In this document: in pieces, positions 21,019 to 35,099 of the stretch
Numbering within the stretch: position 1 is the stretch's first letter
Layout: every line of letters starts with the position of its first letter
NCBI GenBank assembly: GCA_964006375.1
Contig: OZ023263.1
Location: 134,086,454 to 134,150,453, forward strand
Length of the DNA: 64,000 bases
Source of the DNA: Tillus elongatus
Lineage: Eukaryota > Arthropoda > Insecta > Coleoptera > Cleridae
Direction: 5' to 3'
Made by a program: the position numbers and the translations under genes
Notes under the pieces: generated by a model
The model's database searches: none
The model's input: only the letters and a program-made list of their open reading frames with translations
Told to the model about the DNA's origin: nothing

Positions 21019-22789
21019 CTTTATTGTGAACATACCTGCCATATATTATTAAGACTTGCCGCCGAACACAGTAAATAAGGTAAACATAACATGACAACTC
21101 CAACAGTCAAATACAAATTATTAGTTACGTAATCTTAATCTATTTGAACAAACAAACATATCAACTTCCCTTATAGGCTTGGTATATAAGTGATTTCGAA
21201 GAATGTACACTGGCAAATTTTAAAATTTTGGATTTTTTTCTACCAAAATTCACTATAACAAGAATATTGCTCTTTAACAGCTCGTATTCTCTTAGCCTTT
21301 AATGTCTGGTATAGTTTATAAAAAACGACTACTATTAAAATTAATCAGTGAGGCATTATAAATTCTGTATTGAGAAAAACTTTACTTTGTCCTCTTCTTT
21401 AATTATTGATTAGTCTAAAGCAATAGCCTGAAAAATAGCTCTTTATTACATTTTCGGAATAATTTCAAGTATTTTATTTTTATAACGGCCTATAGAATTT
21501 AGCGCAACAGCTTTATCGATTCAATTAATTTAAATTATCCTCGAATGAAGGAAGATTTTGTCATCCAGTACTTATTAGCTTTGCAAATTTTCATTCAATT
21601 TATAAATTTTTGGCTTAAGTTCAAGTTTAATACGATTACATCCAAGCGCCTTAGATGATTGTAAAAGTTTTACTGAAATTAATAAAAGTTTTATATGAAA
21701 AAATCTGTTCACACCTTATTTTCTAATCTGCGGCAGCCTCGGAGCCCTTACTAATTAGTATTTACAGAAAAGACACCCGGTAGCTCTATAAACGACAAAT
21801 ATTTAATTAATAACTTATCTCTATGTGGCTAAGCAAACTTCATAATTTAAAAGTTTTCTGTGTATACTGACGAAATTATGCCCGTTGTTTTGTTGTGGAA
21901 AAAGTAGTCATATTATACAAGACAAATACAGTGAAAAGTTCTAAATCTCAAGACTCTCACGTGCGCTGAAACATCTTGAAAGTGAAACAAACTTTTTAAA
22001 GAGCAATTTATTAAAATGTAGAAGCATAACTTCTGTATTACGGCTCAATAGCACCAAAATATCATCATTATTGGCTATGAATATTAAAGCAAGTCAAAGT
22101 TTACCTCATCCAGTTTAAATGAAGCACATAAATACGTTTGTTTGCTTAATTTTATCAAACTTTCCGGGTCTAAACAGTGACATTTAAAATAACCGTTCAC
22201 ATTTACTAGAGTTTTTTCAATGCATTGAAGGTCTCTTTACCGGCTTATAAGTTTTTCAATGTAAGCAAACATGGTAAAATAAATTTGGGTATGGAATTAG
22301 ACCTTAGTAAAGGTAAACAGAATGTTATTTAATCTTAAAGTCAACATTTTGGAAACCTGCTATGGATTTGTTTGCAATGTTTTAAAACAAAATTTTGGTC
22401 CATATATGATTTAAATTATTGTAAGTAAGCGTACATAGTTTGGCAAACTTATAAAGATCGTAGTAAAAGAGACTGGGCTGTTTCGTGTTGGTACTTTAAT
22501 TGAGCTGAGTTTGGTCTAGGTAGAAAAGGAGGCAATGTTTACAAGTAAATAATTCTTTATATGCGAGTAAAAAAACGAAGTGATTTGAAGGCTGATAATG
22601 GGTCAGAAAAAATCAGTGCACATTTCAGTACCACCACAGCTGCAATTTTATTTAAGACGTATGTTTTCCAAATTGAAATTTATCCAGCATTATTAAAATC
22701 ATTTGTGAAATACTTCAAGGAAAGCGAAACACATATGTCTTAAACACATTAAGGCCTTAAGAATGAAAAGCGTTTATTCCGTAACTAAA
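21015..22789. other. AT-rich intergenic, no gene recognised
   Basis: There are only short frames with no recognisable features. I saw no transposon coding remnants or RNA genes on either strand. Confidence 0.4.
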
Positions 22790-23728
22790 ATACAAGTTTA
22801 TGAATTGAATTCTCCAAAATACCACCGTTTACCTCGATGCATGAGTCAGCACGTTTGTGGATTGCATGGATAGCATATTCAAGTGCACGGTGATTATCTC
22901 TGATGAGTGCTGCGTAGTTAGTTATTAGATCGACTTACTAAGAGTGGTACTCCACTCTTTTGTTTTAGAAACTAATTACTTCAATCATCTCCAAACACAA
23001 TAATCAAGGTCCAGTGATCTTGGTGGCCAATTCTGAAAACCCCTACGGCCTATCCACCGTCGAGGAAAGTGATTATTTAGATGATTGACCACATCACGAG
23101 TAAAATGAACTGTGGCATCGTGTTGATGGTACATGTCTAGCCTTACACGTAATGGTACGTCGTCCAGTAGTTCTGTCAAATAATTTTATAAAAATTCGAA
23201 ATGCCTGGCTTCAGTAAGACGCTCATGTCGCAAAAATGGACCAATTTATTGATGATTAATCATGCCACACTACGCGTTAACGCTGATTCGATGTTAAAAG
23301 TTTATTTCCACCGTAGTACGCGATGTTCGTTGTCACAGTTATTTACGCCATTACGAGTGAACTGAGCCTCATCAGTAAACAAAATGTTTTTGTAAAATGT
23401 ACGATTTCTGTTTACCTAATGGCTAAATTGCAATCGCGGAGCATGGTAACCTTCGTGAACATTTTTAACGGGATGGATATGGTTTTAAACCATTTCTGCG
23501 AAGAGTCTTTCATGTAGTGGTTTGATTAATTTGAAGCCGAGTTGCAATGTGCCTTGTACTTACAGCAAGCAGATCTACGCTCTGCCATGTTAAAATTGCT
23601 TCTTCTACGGCTACATCAGGACCAGATTGCCTTTGAGATACAATTCTTGCACGAGTAGCGTTACCATTGCAAAGCACATAATTAAAAATAATATCTGTAT
23701 ATTCCCGATGGGTAAATGTGGTAGGCAT
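22790..23728 (-). pseudogene. Decayed IS630/Tc1-type transposase
   Basis: The minus frame from 23,728 gives the family N-terminus FTHREYTDIIFNYVLCNGNA. The frame at 22,985-23,179 gives LLDDVPLRVRLDMYHQHDATVHF, then NNHFPRRWIGRRG and NWPPRSLDLDYCVWR. These match the DGAPAHF, DRWIGRGG and WPPRSPDLTPLDY-WLW catalytic blocks of an IS630/Tc1-like family common in insects. The aspartate of H(Q)HD and of SLDLD are kept; the third acidic region is decayed. Stops and frameshifts separate the blocks. The flanking sequence near 23,868 is a copy of the MITE-family terminus. Confidence 0.75.
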
Positions 23729-23859
23729 TGAAATTTACGTCTTAACTAAATTTACCTAAATTTTGACAGAATTTGCATAGAAAACACTCGTTTTACTTTA
23801 TGAACGTCCAAATTAATGTGACAATTACAAAGGACTGCCTACACAAAATGATAAAAACT

Positions 23860-24625
<766 letters not shown>

Positions 24626-25059
24626 ATTTTTTTAAATAAAAATTTACTAATTATGCATATTGTGCTTCCTCAATATTCTGTGTATTGTCCAGATAGATAA
24701 ACCTAAATCTTGAGACCTACTATAATTTCATTCATTTCATTGTCTGCAATTTTGAAACGTTTAACAACTCGTCGTGTTAATATTATTCCATGACTTGACG
24801 GCTTACTTTTAATTCTGCTGAATTTTGTTCTATTCATTGGAGCCAAATAAAGGAATCTGTTGTTAAATGTTCGAACTCTTGTCTCAACTATTCTGTTACA
24901 TTCACCATATATTGAAAACATCATCTGCAGAATAACAAACTGCATGTACAACATTAGTTGTAAACATGCCACTGCCTATCCTCTCATGTGATCCTGATAC
25001 TAGAGACGTGAAAATCGTCTCGTCGTTCCTACGATTTCTGTGGTGAAAACTTCATGTTA
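24626..25059. other. Unclassified stretch between repeats
   Basis: A minus frame of 89 codons (24,703-24,972) has no recognisable domain. Repeat-family sequence resumes at about 25,060. Confidence 0.35.
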
Positions 25060-26335
<1,276 letters not shown>

Positions 26336-26447
26336 AATACTTTATTTGCCAAGTAAAACAAATTCGAGAAATAACAATACAAGATTCCAAATTATACCAA
26401 CATTATTTAACCTTTTATGCATAAATTAATTAATATTTGTTTGCGCA

Positions 26448-26868
26448 AGATAAATGGAGCCCAAACAATGGCCCATTATAATACAATGTCGCCTTCGCAC
26501 GGTAAGAACCGCTGAGTCAGCCGCCGTCTTAACGGAGCCAAGAACTTGCAGGTTCAAAGTGCAAGTAGAACGGAATATCACTGTGAGAATCAACATCAGC
26601 AGATTCCTTGTTATCCAGAGACAATAGTGCCACGCCTGGAGGGAAGACTATAAAGAGGCTAATCACAGAGGTAGAACCGTTCATTCTTGTTCCGAGTTAG
26701 TCATTAGCACACCGAGTGCATAGACATTAGATCACATGTAGGTTGATCGTCTTATTTTTAGTATATTATATTATTCATTTTTTTGTAACTAAGTAATTAA
26801 GTATTGATTGTTCAAAGTATTAAATAAATTGTTTTAAAAATTCAAACGTCTTAACCGTGAAGTTAAGT
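26448..26868 (+). repeat. 5' LTR (421 bp)
   Basis: It starts AGATAAATGG after the CGCA target duplication and ends GTTAAGT next to the primer-binding site. It contains a TATAAAG box (26,649-26,655) and TTAAATAAATT near the end, which could serve as a poly(A) signal. It differs from the 3' LTR at one base (CGCACGG versus CCCACGG near 26,489). Confidence 0.95.
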
Positions 26869-26878
26869 GGCGCAGTCG
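26868..26878 (+). promoter_or_regulatory. Primer-binding site, tRNA-Ser type
   Basis: TGGCGCAGTCG directly at the LTR end, sharing its final T. It is the type used by 17.6/297-like elements and is complementary to a tRNA-Ser 3' end. Confidence 0.75.
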
Positions 26879-27072
26879 TTAGTATTGGTTAGAAAACCGA
26901 GAGCATATCGATTTTTAAGCGTATCGACGCCTAATAACCAATTCGAGCCAAACAGAGCCAAGTTAAAGCAGAAATAGTGGCCAAGCAGAGCCAAATGGAA
27001 GCAGCAACCATCGTATTATGGTAAGTTTACTGCTATCCCATTTTACATTTCCAATTTTTTATATGTGTTGTA

Positions 27073-28293
27073 TTGAAACGTTATATGTCTGATTCAGAGG
27101 AAGAATCACAAAGTTTATGTAACATAGAGTATAGATTTAGATCAATCAGCATTAGCGACAATAACAGAACAGTAAATTATTCAAATATTAATAAGAGTAG
27201 TAATAGTAGCAACATGACAGACCAATTCAAAGAATTTTTCTTAAAAGCTATTCCCGAGTTCGACGGGCAACCAGCCAACGTAGGCAACTTTTTAAAGGCA
27301 TGTGACTTGGTCATGAATCAGTTCTACGTGCCAAATGAGAATCTGTATATGAATCACTTCTTGCTAAATTATGTTCAAACTAAACTAACGGGAACAGCCC
27401 GCCTTATAGTAAATACAAAGATAATTAATACGTGGGCAGACCTGAGAGAGGCCATTGTTCTGAATTTTTCAGACCAAAGAGATGATCATAGTTTATTAGC
27501 GGAGATGTTAACCTTGAAACAGCGTAATGCTGAAGACGCACTGTCGTGCGCGAACAGATCCCGTCATATAGAGCAATTGCTCATCTCGAGTTTAATAGCT
27601 AACGAGCAAAATGAAGGCGTGCGATTAATTAAGAAAGACATATACCAGAATCAAACATTAAAAGCGTTCTTAGGAGGGTTACGCAATCCGTTAGGGCTCG
27701 TCTTGCGTAGTCAAGGACCTTCGAGCATAGAACAAGCTTTGAAATTCGTATTCGCAGAGGAAAATTTCGATTATAGAGATAAAACAATGAATAAGAATTT
27801 CAGTAATAGTAATAAATTAGAAGGACAAAACCGTACGTTCTTTCAGAGACAAAATAACCCACCTTTTCAGAATGTACAATTTCAGAGACCTTTCCAAACA
27901 AACTTTAGACCATTTCAACAACATAATAACCAAAACAATCACACAAATTCCCAGCCTAGACAAAATCAACACTTTGTACCAAGGCAAAATTTTTCGAGTC
28001 AATTTAGGAGACCCAACTTCAATAATCAACCGGGTCGACCCAATGTAAATAATAATGCTAACAGAAATTATCACGAACCAATGGAAGTAGATAGTTCTAA
28101 CACTAGACTGTCATTACCAAGGAGAGCAGCTCACGTAAATAATATAGAATTTAATGAAAACGAAGTAAATGAAACAAATTACGATGTAAATTATGTAAAC
28201 GAAGAATTAAATTACGAAAATTCGCCAGCCGAGGAATACGATATCCAACAGCGAAATTTTCCCACTGCAGGGCCCTCAACGAGAGAACCGTGA
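27073..28293 (+). CDS. gag: Gag of the errantivirus-like element
   Basis: An intact frame of 406 codons. The first 50 residues are Ser/Asn-rich and acidic. The central part (about 55-250) is the gypsy-group gag core: FLKAIPEFDGQPANVGNFLK, LVNTKI-type helices, and a helical block with LKAFLGGLRNPLGLVLRSQ. The C-terminal third is rich in Asn, Gln, Phe, Arg and Pro (many NFR/PFQ repeats) with no CCHC finger, typical of errantivirus-type gag that binds RNA through a basic tail. The first ATG in the frame is at 27,073. It overlaps the next frame (28,290), where pol starts in a different frame, so a frameshift is expected. It is intact and able to supply particles. Confidence 0.88.
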   Translation: MKRYMSDSEEESQSLCNIEYRFRSISISDNNRTVNYSNINKSSNSSNMTDQFKEFFLKAIPEFDGQPANVGNFLKACDLVMNQFYVPNENLYMNHFLLNYVQTKLTGTARLIVNTKIINTWADLREAIVLNFSDQRDDHSLLAEMLTLKQRNAEDALSCANRSRHIEQLLISSLIANEQNEGVRLIKKDIYQNQTLKAFLGGLRNPLGLVLRSQGPSSIEQALKFVFAEENFDYRDKTMNKNFSNSNKLEGQNRTFFQRQNNPPFQNVQFQRPFQTNFRPFQQHNNQNNHTNSQPRQNQHFVPRQNFSSQFRRPNFNNQPGRPNVNNNANRNYHEPMEVDSSNTRLSLPRRAAHVNNIEFNENEVNETNYDVNYVNEELNYENSPAEEYDIQQRNFPTAGPSTREP

Positions 28294-29045
28294 TAGATAT
28301 AAATAATATGAATACATTATGTAAGTTACCGTATATAGAATTAAATGAAATATCAGGTAAATTTTTGTTAGACTCAGGATCTTCAAAAAATCTTTTGAAT
28401 CCTGCTGTAGCATATTATAAGTTCCCTAAAAACATATTTACGCATGATTTTACCATACGCACCGTACATGGCATTTCGAAGCACTGTAAGCGTGCACGTA
28501 TTAAACTTAAATCGATTTCAGAGGAAATACAAGAGTTCTGCCTGTTTAACTTTAACACATTTTTTTCGGGATTGATTGGGATGGAATTTCTGAAACGAAA
28601 CGAAGCTAAAATAGATTTTAAGGAGCACAAACTGTATATAGGCAAGAATATTATACCAATAAAATTCACAGATCTTAGCGTAAGTCGATCGGGACAAACA
28701 GAAGCCAACGCAGATGGTTTAAAGCTACCCGAGACTCATTTAAATTTAAACAATATAATAACCCAGCAGTATTTCATACGTAATGAAGAACTTGAGACAA
28801 TTAATCACGTACTAAATAATAACCAAGCTTATAATGTAAGAGATAGGCCATTCAGCAGATTAAATAAACAATATGCATCTGAAACCAGATACAGCCAAAG
28901 GAGAAGCCCGTTATTTAAGTCAATCACGGGGAATCTCGATTCACAAGATGGGGAACGCATTCAACAAGCATTAGAAGTCTTAACGACAGATCAAAATAAA
29001 ATTCATGAACTTTTTAGGTCTCAAAAATCATGCTCGAGGCAATAG
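28290..29045 (+). CDS. pol: Pol remnant: aspartic protease only
   Basis: The frame is 251 codons. Residues 24-36 hold GKFLLDSGSSKNL with the retropepsin active-site DSG, and a downstream block with IGMEFLKRNEAKIDF resembles the C-terminal conserved region of gypsy-group proteases. The following residues form the linker that normally leads into reverse transcriptase, but the frame ends at 29,045 and env sequence begins at once. The whole RT, RNase H and integrase region is deleted. The frame overlaps gag by a few bases, so it should be expressed by frameshifting from gag. Confidence 0.82.
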   Translation: MIDINNMNTLCKLPYIELNEISGKFLLDSGSSKNLLNPAVAYYKFPKNIFTHDFTIRTVHGISKHCKRARIKLKSISEEIQEFCLFNFNTFFSGLIGMEFLKRNEAKIDFKEHKLYIGKNIIPIKFTDLSVSRSGQTEANADGLKLPETHLNLNNIITQQYFIRNEELETINHVLNNNQAYNVRDRPFSRLNKQYASETRYSQRRSPLFKSITGNLDSQDGERIQQALEVLTTDQNKIHELFRSQKSCSRQ

Positions 29046-29524
29046 TCGAGTTTAATAACACGATAGTAGGATTGAGTCATAACCAAGGCACGATAGTAAA
29101 TAGGATAAATGAATTAGGTAATACAGTAGAAAGCCTGCGAAGTGAACAATTAACTCACTATCATCGCATTAAGATCCTAGAGTTACTCATGCAGCTAGGA
29201 CAATTATTAAACAATATTCAAGAGATAGCACTAACAACAGAAAATGCCATCACTTTTGCAAAATTAGGAATCTTTCACACATCCATACTAAAACCAACAT
29301 TTATAATAAAAGAAATCAATAAAATCCAAAATTATGCAACTAATGCTAAAGTAATAACAACCACTGATCTAAATCTATACGAAAAAGTCTTTAAAATAAA
29401 AGCCGTCCAAAACAATTTCAAAATTATATTTCAAATAGAAATACCTCTGGTAGATGAATCAGAATATGATTATTATCAATTATGTATATACCTGTCCCTA
29501 GAAAGACACACCTTTTTACCATGA
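29030..29524 (+). pseudogene. env: Env-derived frame, N-terminally truncated
   Basis: The frame is 164 codons and begins at the deletion junction, without signal peptide, furin site or fusion-peptide region. The start is a coiled coil with heptad-like spacing (NTIVGLSHNQGTIVNRINEL, then ILELLMQLGQLLNNIQEI). This matches the helical region after the fusion peptide in errantivirus and baculovirus F-type envelope proteins. It overlaps the next frame (29,482), which continues the same protein in another phase, so a frameshift near 29,500 splits env. Without its N-terminal half it cannot act as an entry protein. Confidence 0.7.
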
Positions 29525-30267
29525 TAATTCCTAGAACCAAATACCTTATCCTAAGCAGTAAACGATATGCCTATCGTAATGAAGAATGTCAAAATTTAAA
29601 GAACCAAATATATTTTTGCAAAGACGACAATCCAACAACCATGAATGATCAAAACCCATGTGAAATAAAGCTAATAAAATTTCAAAAACCTATTAACAAT
29701 TGTAATCAAGAATTAGTCAAAATTAATAGAATCACAGTTTCGAGATATGGAACCAGTCAGTATATAGTTATAGCACCCGAAGAAACTAACGCCAGAATAA
29801 CTTGCAAGGAACAGGAGTGGACCAACATCATCAAGGGTACAAAATTAATCAACCTGCAACCAAATTGCCAATTAACCATAGGCAACAAAATCTACAAGAC
29901 CGGCCCAGCAACAGCAGAAACACAACAACTATTCAACCTGCCTACACTAGAAACCCCCATTCCAGAAGATCAACCAAATCCAGGACCAGTACCCGAAATA
30001 TCATTAGAAAACGTACAGCTACACAACATCAATCAAATCCAACACCAACTTCAAAAAATTAAACAAAATATACCAGGACCTATAACAATACCAATCCATC
30101 ACCTGAGTATATGGACAATATTACTGTACATAGCTGTCTTAATAACCATCACAACGATAGCCGTCCGAATGGGGTTGAAGAAACGAAGAACCCGCAAAGA
30201 AGATAAAGGAACAAAAACAGGAACCACCGAGTCCGGATTTCCGTTGAAAATCCGGAACGAACCATAG
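29482..30267 (+). pseudogene. env: Env-derived C-terminal half with membrane anchor
   Basis: The frame is 261 codons. It continues the envelope ectodomain (Cys-containing segments CQNLKNQIYFCKDD and CEIKLIKFQKPINNC) through a Pro/Gln-rich stem. A single membrane segment at about residues 207-230 (WTILLYIAVLITITTIAVRM) is followed by a basic cytoplasmic tail (KKRRTRKE). This is the expected end of an errantivirus F-like Env. It stops 22 bp before the polypurine tract and 3' LTR. The first ATG of this frame is internal to the protein. Confidence 0.75.
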
Positions 30268-30277
30268 CTTCGTCTTT

Positions 30278-30289
30278 AAAAAGGGGAGG
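30278..30289 (+). promoter_or_regulatory. Polypurine tract
   Basis: AAAAAGGGGAGG directly before the right LTR, the usual primer for plus-strand DNA. Confidence 0.8.
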
Positions 30290-30710
30290 AGATAAATGGA
30301 GCCCAAACAATGGCCCATTATAATACAATGTCGCCTTCCCACGGTAAGAACCGCTGAGTCAGCCGCCGTCTTAACGGAGCCAAGAACTTGCAGGTTCAAA
30401 GTGCAAGTAGAACGGAATATCACTGTGAGAATCAACATCAGCAGATTCCTTGTTATCCAGAGACAATAGTGCCACGCCTGGAGGGAAGACTATAAAGAGG
30501 CTAATCACAGAGGTAGAACCGTTCATTCTTGTTCCGAGTTAGTCATTAGCACACCGAGTGCATAGACATTAGATCACATGTAGGTTGATCGTCTTATTTT
30601 TAGTATATTATATTATTCATTTTTTTGTAACTAAGTAATTAAGTATTGATTGTTCAAAGTATTAAATAAATTGTTTTAAAAATTCAAACGTCTTAACCGT
30701 GAAGTTAAGT
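30290..30710 (+). repeat. 3' LTR (421 bp)
   Basis: The same length as the 5' LTR with one mismatch. It is followed by the CGCA target duplication at 30,711-30,714. Confidence 0.95.
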
Positions 30711-30937
30711 CGCATTTACTATTTAAAACTTTCAAATTTTCACATTAAATAGATTTTCACTGATTCCATACTTACATCTAATATAAAAATACAAACGAAA
30801 CAATCTAGAAACTACTTAACCTACTTAAATTTCTAATCTTTTTAAATTTACTTACTACACTAAGTGAAGAATAGAACCTGTGATGAGCACCGATAAGCAC
30901 ACTTGGAGAACCTAAATCACCACAACACATTTAAAAA

Positions 30938-30982
30938 AACTTGGCGATCGTTTCACTAACCAAGTTAGCGCCATCAGAGGAT
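30938..30982 (-). ncRNA. Degenerate hammerhead motif
   Basis: On the minus strand it reads CTGATGG (core A changed to G; 30,971-30,977), stem GCTAAC/GTTAGT, GAAAC (30,950-30,954), GATC loop and GCC in place of GTA/GTC. Two core changes should make it inactive. Confidence 0.5.
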
Positions 30983-31131
30983 GAATAATTCTAAATAGCT
31001 TATATCCACAACTCTATTTATATTCTTCTGCAGGTAGTCGGTCACTAACGATTTAGGGACGTTCAACGACACCAAAATTAACATATTTCGTTTGGCGCAA
31101 AACATTTTCTACAAAAAGAACTATAAAAAAC

Positions 31132-31368
31132 TTGCTAGGTAACCCAAAAGACAAAGATAGTACGACCAAAATTACGGTAATTTATGAAAGAAGTTGTAAA
31201 GATTGTGATCTTAAATACGTCGGACAAACAAAAAGATCTACTGGAATTAGATTCAAAGCAGAATTAAGATACGGTACTATAGATAGATATTCCGTCGCCA
31301 GGCATATTTGGGACAATAATCACCACGTTAATGAAGAGAATCTAAAATTAATAAAAAATGTTAGATAA
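31132..31368 (+). pseudogene. GIY-YIG endonuclease fragment (Penelope-like)
   Basis: The frame of 78 codons contains ITVIYERSCKDCDLKYVGQT followed by KRSTGIRFKAE. This corresponds to the GIY...YIG motif with the first glycine-containing turn changed (VIY for GIY, YVG for YIG), the CxxC spacing between them as in Penelope-like nucleases, and the conserved arginine. It ends with ARHIWDNNHHVNEENLKLI, also typical. It lacks the RT that should precede it, and upstream stops show truncation. Confidence 0.7.
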
Positions 31369-31654
31369 CCGGGACAGCTAAACGCCTTCGAGAGTATATT
31401 GTATTGCTAACTATAATAATAATACAAAAATTATGAAACTCGCTCCGCCGCCTACGACTAGTCTCCTGATATATTGCTTTCTAAAATAAATACCAGCAGA
31501 AGCATGTCCGATAAATAAGAAAAGAATACAGATATTTCCGCCAAACGAAATATGTTAATTTTGGTGTCGTTTAACCTCCCTAAATCATTAGTGACCTACT
31601 ACCTGCAGAAGAATATAAATAGAGTTGTGGATATAAGATATTTAGAATTATTCA

Positions 31655-31697
31655 TCCTCTGATGACGCTAACGTGGTTAATGAAACGATCGTAAGGT
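31655..31697 (+). ncRNA. Hammerhead ribozyme motif
   Basis: CTGATGA (31,659-31,665), stem II GCTAAC/GTTAAT (partly mismatched), GAAAC (31,682-31,686), GATC loop, GTA (31,691-31,693), helix I CCT/AGG. All core positions are kept; stem II is weaker than in the copies at 7.5 kb. Confidence 0.55.
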
Positions 31698-31745
31698 TTT
31701 TTAAATGTGTTGTGAATATCCATATTCAAGTGTGCTTATTGCTTA

Positions 31746-32640
31746 ATTTACTTATATGATACTCAGTTGACCACCAATCTTATTGTACAGCATTGTGTAT
31801 TATTTCCATGTGGAAGTACCCTGGTCGATGTTTTATTAGGGGGTAGAACCACAGCAGGTAGAACTATCCGTTACAATTTGTCACACATTTTTTTAGCCTG
31901 AAACCACTTTAACATACCCTTGAGACCTTTTGCTGTAGTATCACAGCATAAATTATATATCTATGCTGTGGCAGTATCATTTCTTATGTTTAAAGGCACT
32001 TCATTGAATAGCAACTATTAATAAAAGCAACCTATCGGCCAACGGTAGTGCGATTCATTTTTCTTAGTTAAAATGGGCAATATCTTAGTAACGGTTGACA
32101 TTTGACCATATGTTTATTAGACTTTTTGCTTGCTTTGGTTCTCTGAACACGCTATCCAAATACGGGGGTGTCTCACGAATCACACTGTATACATTTATAT
32201 ATTTTATTTATTTATTTATTTCTCTATTTGCTTATTTGCCAACAACAATTAATACAAATTTACATTTAAATTTTACAACAAAAATGTTAAAGCACATATG
32301 TATACTTATCCTCGTGCGTGCTTCGCCTTATAATTAGTAATATTATTAAAGCATACACTACAACAATTTTACATTAGATATCTGATTGTCCTTCACTATT
32401 TGAATTCTCAGACATCCCACCATCCGCTGCCCACACACTCTCACCTCTATTCCAATGTGAAAAATAAGGTAATCCTTCAACAACAATCGCTCGAAGATTT
32501 CTATCCCTCTAACGTCTATCTGTTTGAAACCGTCCTATTTTCCACTTAATCTACACGAGACATAAGTAGAAAACAACATTGTCTCCAACTAATACACAGT
32601 CAAAAGTAACTACTTTAACTTATACACACATTTATACTTC
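31746..32640. other. No gene recognised
   Basis: AT-rich sequence with short frames only (for example 32,095-32,337, hydrophobic and Phe/Leu-rich by composition). No repeat-family boundary was identified. Confidence 0.35.
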
Positions 32641-32940
32641 CCCACATACCGGGGGGGTGTGGTCCCTTAGCCTGGTCGTGCGCTGGTCGTTCTCTTGATT
32701 GATCGACGCGTGACTTAGCTACTGGACTCCTAGAGGCTGGCTCCATGTGCCATGCCTGGCACGATTGTCGGCAATGGGAATAACGCCCAGGGCTGATGGT
32801 CTACTAAAGGCTCACTCCTTCTCACACACGCCACACACACGCATACAACCACAGACACGACACACATAGATCGGGTTGAAGGTTTCTCGGGCTTCCACGT
32901 GGACTCCGAGTGGAGCCTGCTCTGGACTGGCAGCGCTGTG

Positions 32941-33275
32941 AGTAGGTATAGATGATTCCTTCTGAAACCACCACCCACCACCCGGGTGGTGGAGGTGGTG
33001 GAGCTACTGAACTGACTCAGCCGCATCCCGACCTAACCCGAGCACAGGGTGGTGGAGCCACTGACCAAACCTAACCACCCCCGACCGCCCCCGACCTAAC
33101 CCGAGCACAGGGTGGTGGAGCCACTGACCAAACCCGACCGCGCCCGACCTAACCCGAGTAGTTCCGCCACCTGACACCGAACCTAACCCGAATATCTCCG
33201 CCACCTGACTTCGTATTTAACCCGAAGATTTAGCGAACTGACTGGGAGATGACGTAATCAAATTCAAAAGCCAGC
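32941..33275 (+). repeat. Orphan Polinton-type terminal repeat fragment
   Basis: It starts AGTAGGTATAGATGATTCCT, followed by TTCTGAAACCACCACC and CCACCACCCGG, nearly the same as the left terminus at 46,134. A GC-rich tandem block of about 56-bp units containing ACCTAACCCGAGCACAGGG follows, then GAGATGACGTAATC as in the other termini. No coding part or opposite terminus follows, so this is a truncated or rearranged end. Confidence 0.6.
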
Positions 33276-33329
33276 TAACCTGTATTAGGCAAACGAGGAG
33301 TCACCATTTAAAATAACATGCGTAATAAG

Positions 33330-33475
33330 AAGTTAATTATTAGTAATAAATATAAACCACTTGCCAAAGACACCTAACCTGAGAAGTATATCAAAATAAG
33401 TAATACGTAATAAATATAAACCACCTATTAAAGACACAGAACCTGAGGATTACATCAAGATAATTAATATAAAAC
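33330..33475. repeat. Short direct repeat, about 70 bp
   Basis: AGTAATAAATATAAACCAC plus downstream CCTAACCTGAG/CAGAACCTGAG occurs twice in tandem. It lies in AT-rich DNA after the orphan terminal repeat. Confidence 0.5.
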
Positions 33476-33955
33476 ACTGGGATGAAAAAAATTAACTCGA
33501 TCGAATTAAATGAAAGCGAAATAAAACGTTATGATTTTATTCCAAACGCTTAAATATTACATCAGCTGATTAACCGTTATCACAAGTCTTTCCGGTTTAG
33601 TTGAGTGACCAGCTAATAACCTCAGTTTAAATCATCAGCCGGGCGCGGTCATGAAAATTATGTGTTTTGCAGTAATAGTTTTTGGAATCTTACCTAATAT
33701 GCATCAGATGTTTAAGTGTATTACTGTTTGATTACATTTAAATAAAACAGGGCTATTTTTTAATAGCTGGAGAGGCTATATGTCTTACATAACGAATTGT
33801 CCTTTTGTAAATATGTTTACAGGTGCTATTAATGTGGAACTAGTTATTTTTGTGAAAAATCAGAACTAAAACGTTTTACGAAAATAATCTATGTCTGAAG
33901 GCGATGATTATGTGTGGTGAGTTATTGTTTTACTAGCAATTTTGTAGAAATAAGC

Positions 33956-34999
<1,044 letters not shown>

Positions 35000-35099
35000 A
35001 GGCTTTTTATACTTTATCCAATACTGACAGCTTTAATATTATTATTATGGGACAACTGTTTCACATTATTTTTTTGATATATAAATGAGCGTAAAACCT

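Larger units (their letters stand above)
26448..30710 (+). mobile_element. Errantivirus-like LTR element, internally deleted
   Basis: Two 421-bp LTRs (26,448-26,868 and 30,290-30,710) differ at one base, so the insertion is young. A 4-bp target duplication CGCA flanks the element (26,444-26,447 and 30,711-30,714). The primer-binding site TGGCGCAGTCG abuts the left LTR, and a polypurine tract AAAAAGGGGAGG abuts the right one. Inside are intact gag, the start of pol (protease only) and two overlapping env-derived frames. Reverse transcriptase, RNase H, integrase and the N-terminal part of env are absent, so it cannot move by itself and must have been mobilised in trans. The gypsy-group (errantivirus) assignment rests on the PBS type, the YRYR target site and the env. 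Confidence 0.9.
30870..31745 (+). mobile_element. Second Penelope-like fragment, inverted ends
   Basis: Inverted arms (about 30,890-31,110 and 31,530-31,735) each carry a hammerhead-like core, the GTGTTGTG flank, and the inner motif ATATGTTAATTTTGGTGTCG. Between them lies a GIY-YIG fragment on the plus strand. The reverse transcriptase is missing. The terminal repeats match those at 7.14-7.60 kb, which ties that ribozyme array to this Penelope-like family. Confidence 0.7.
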
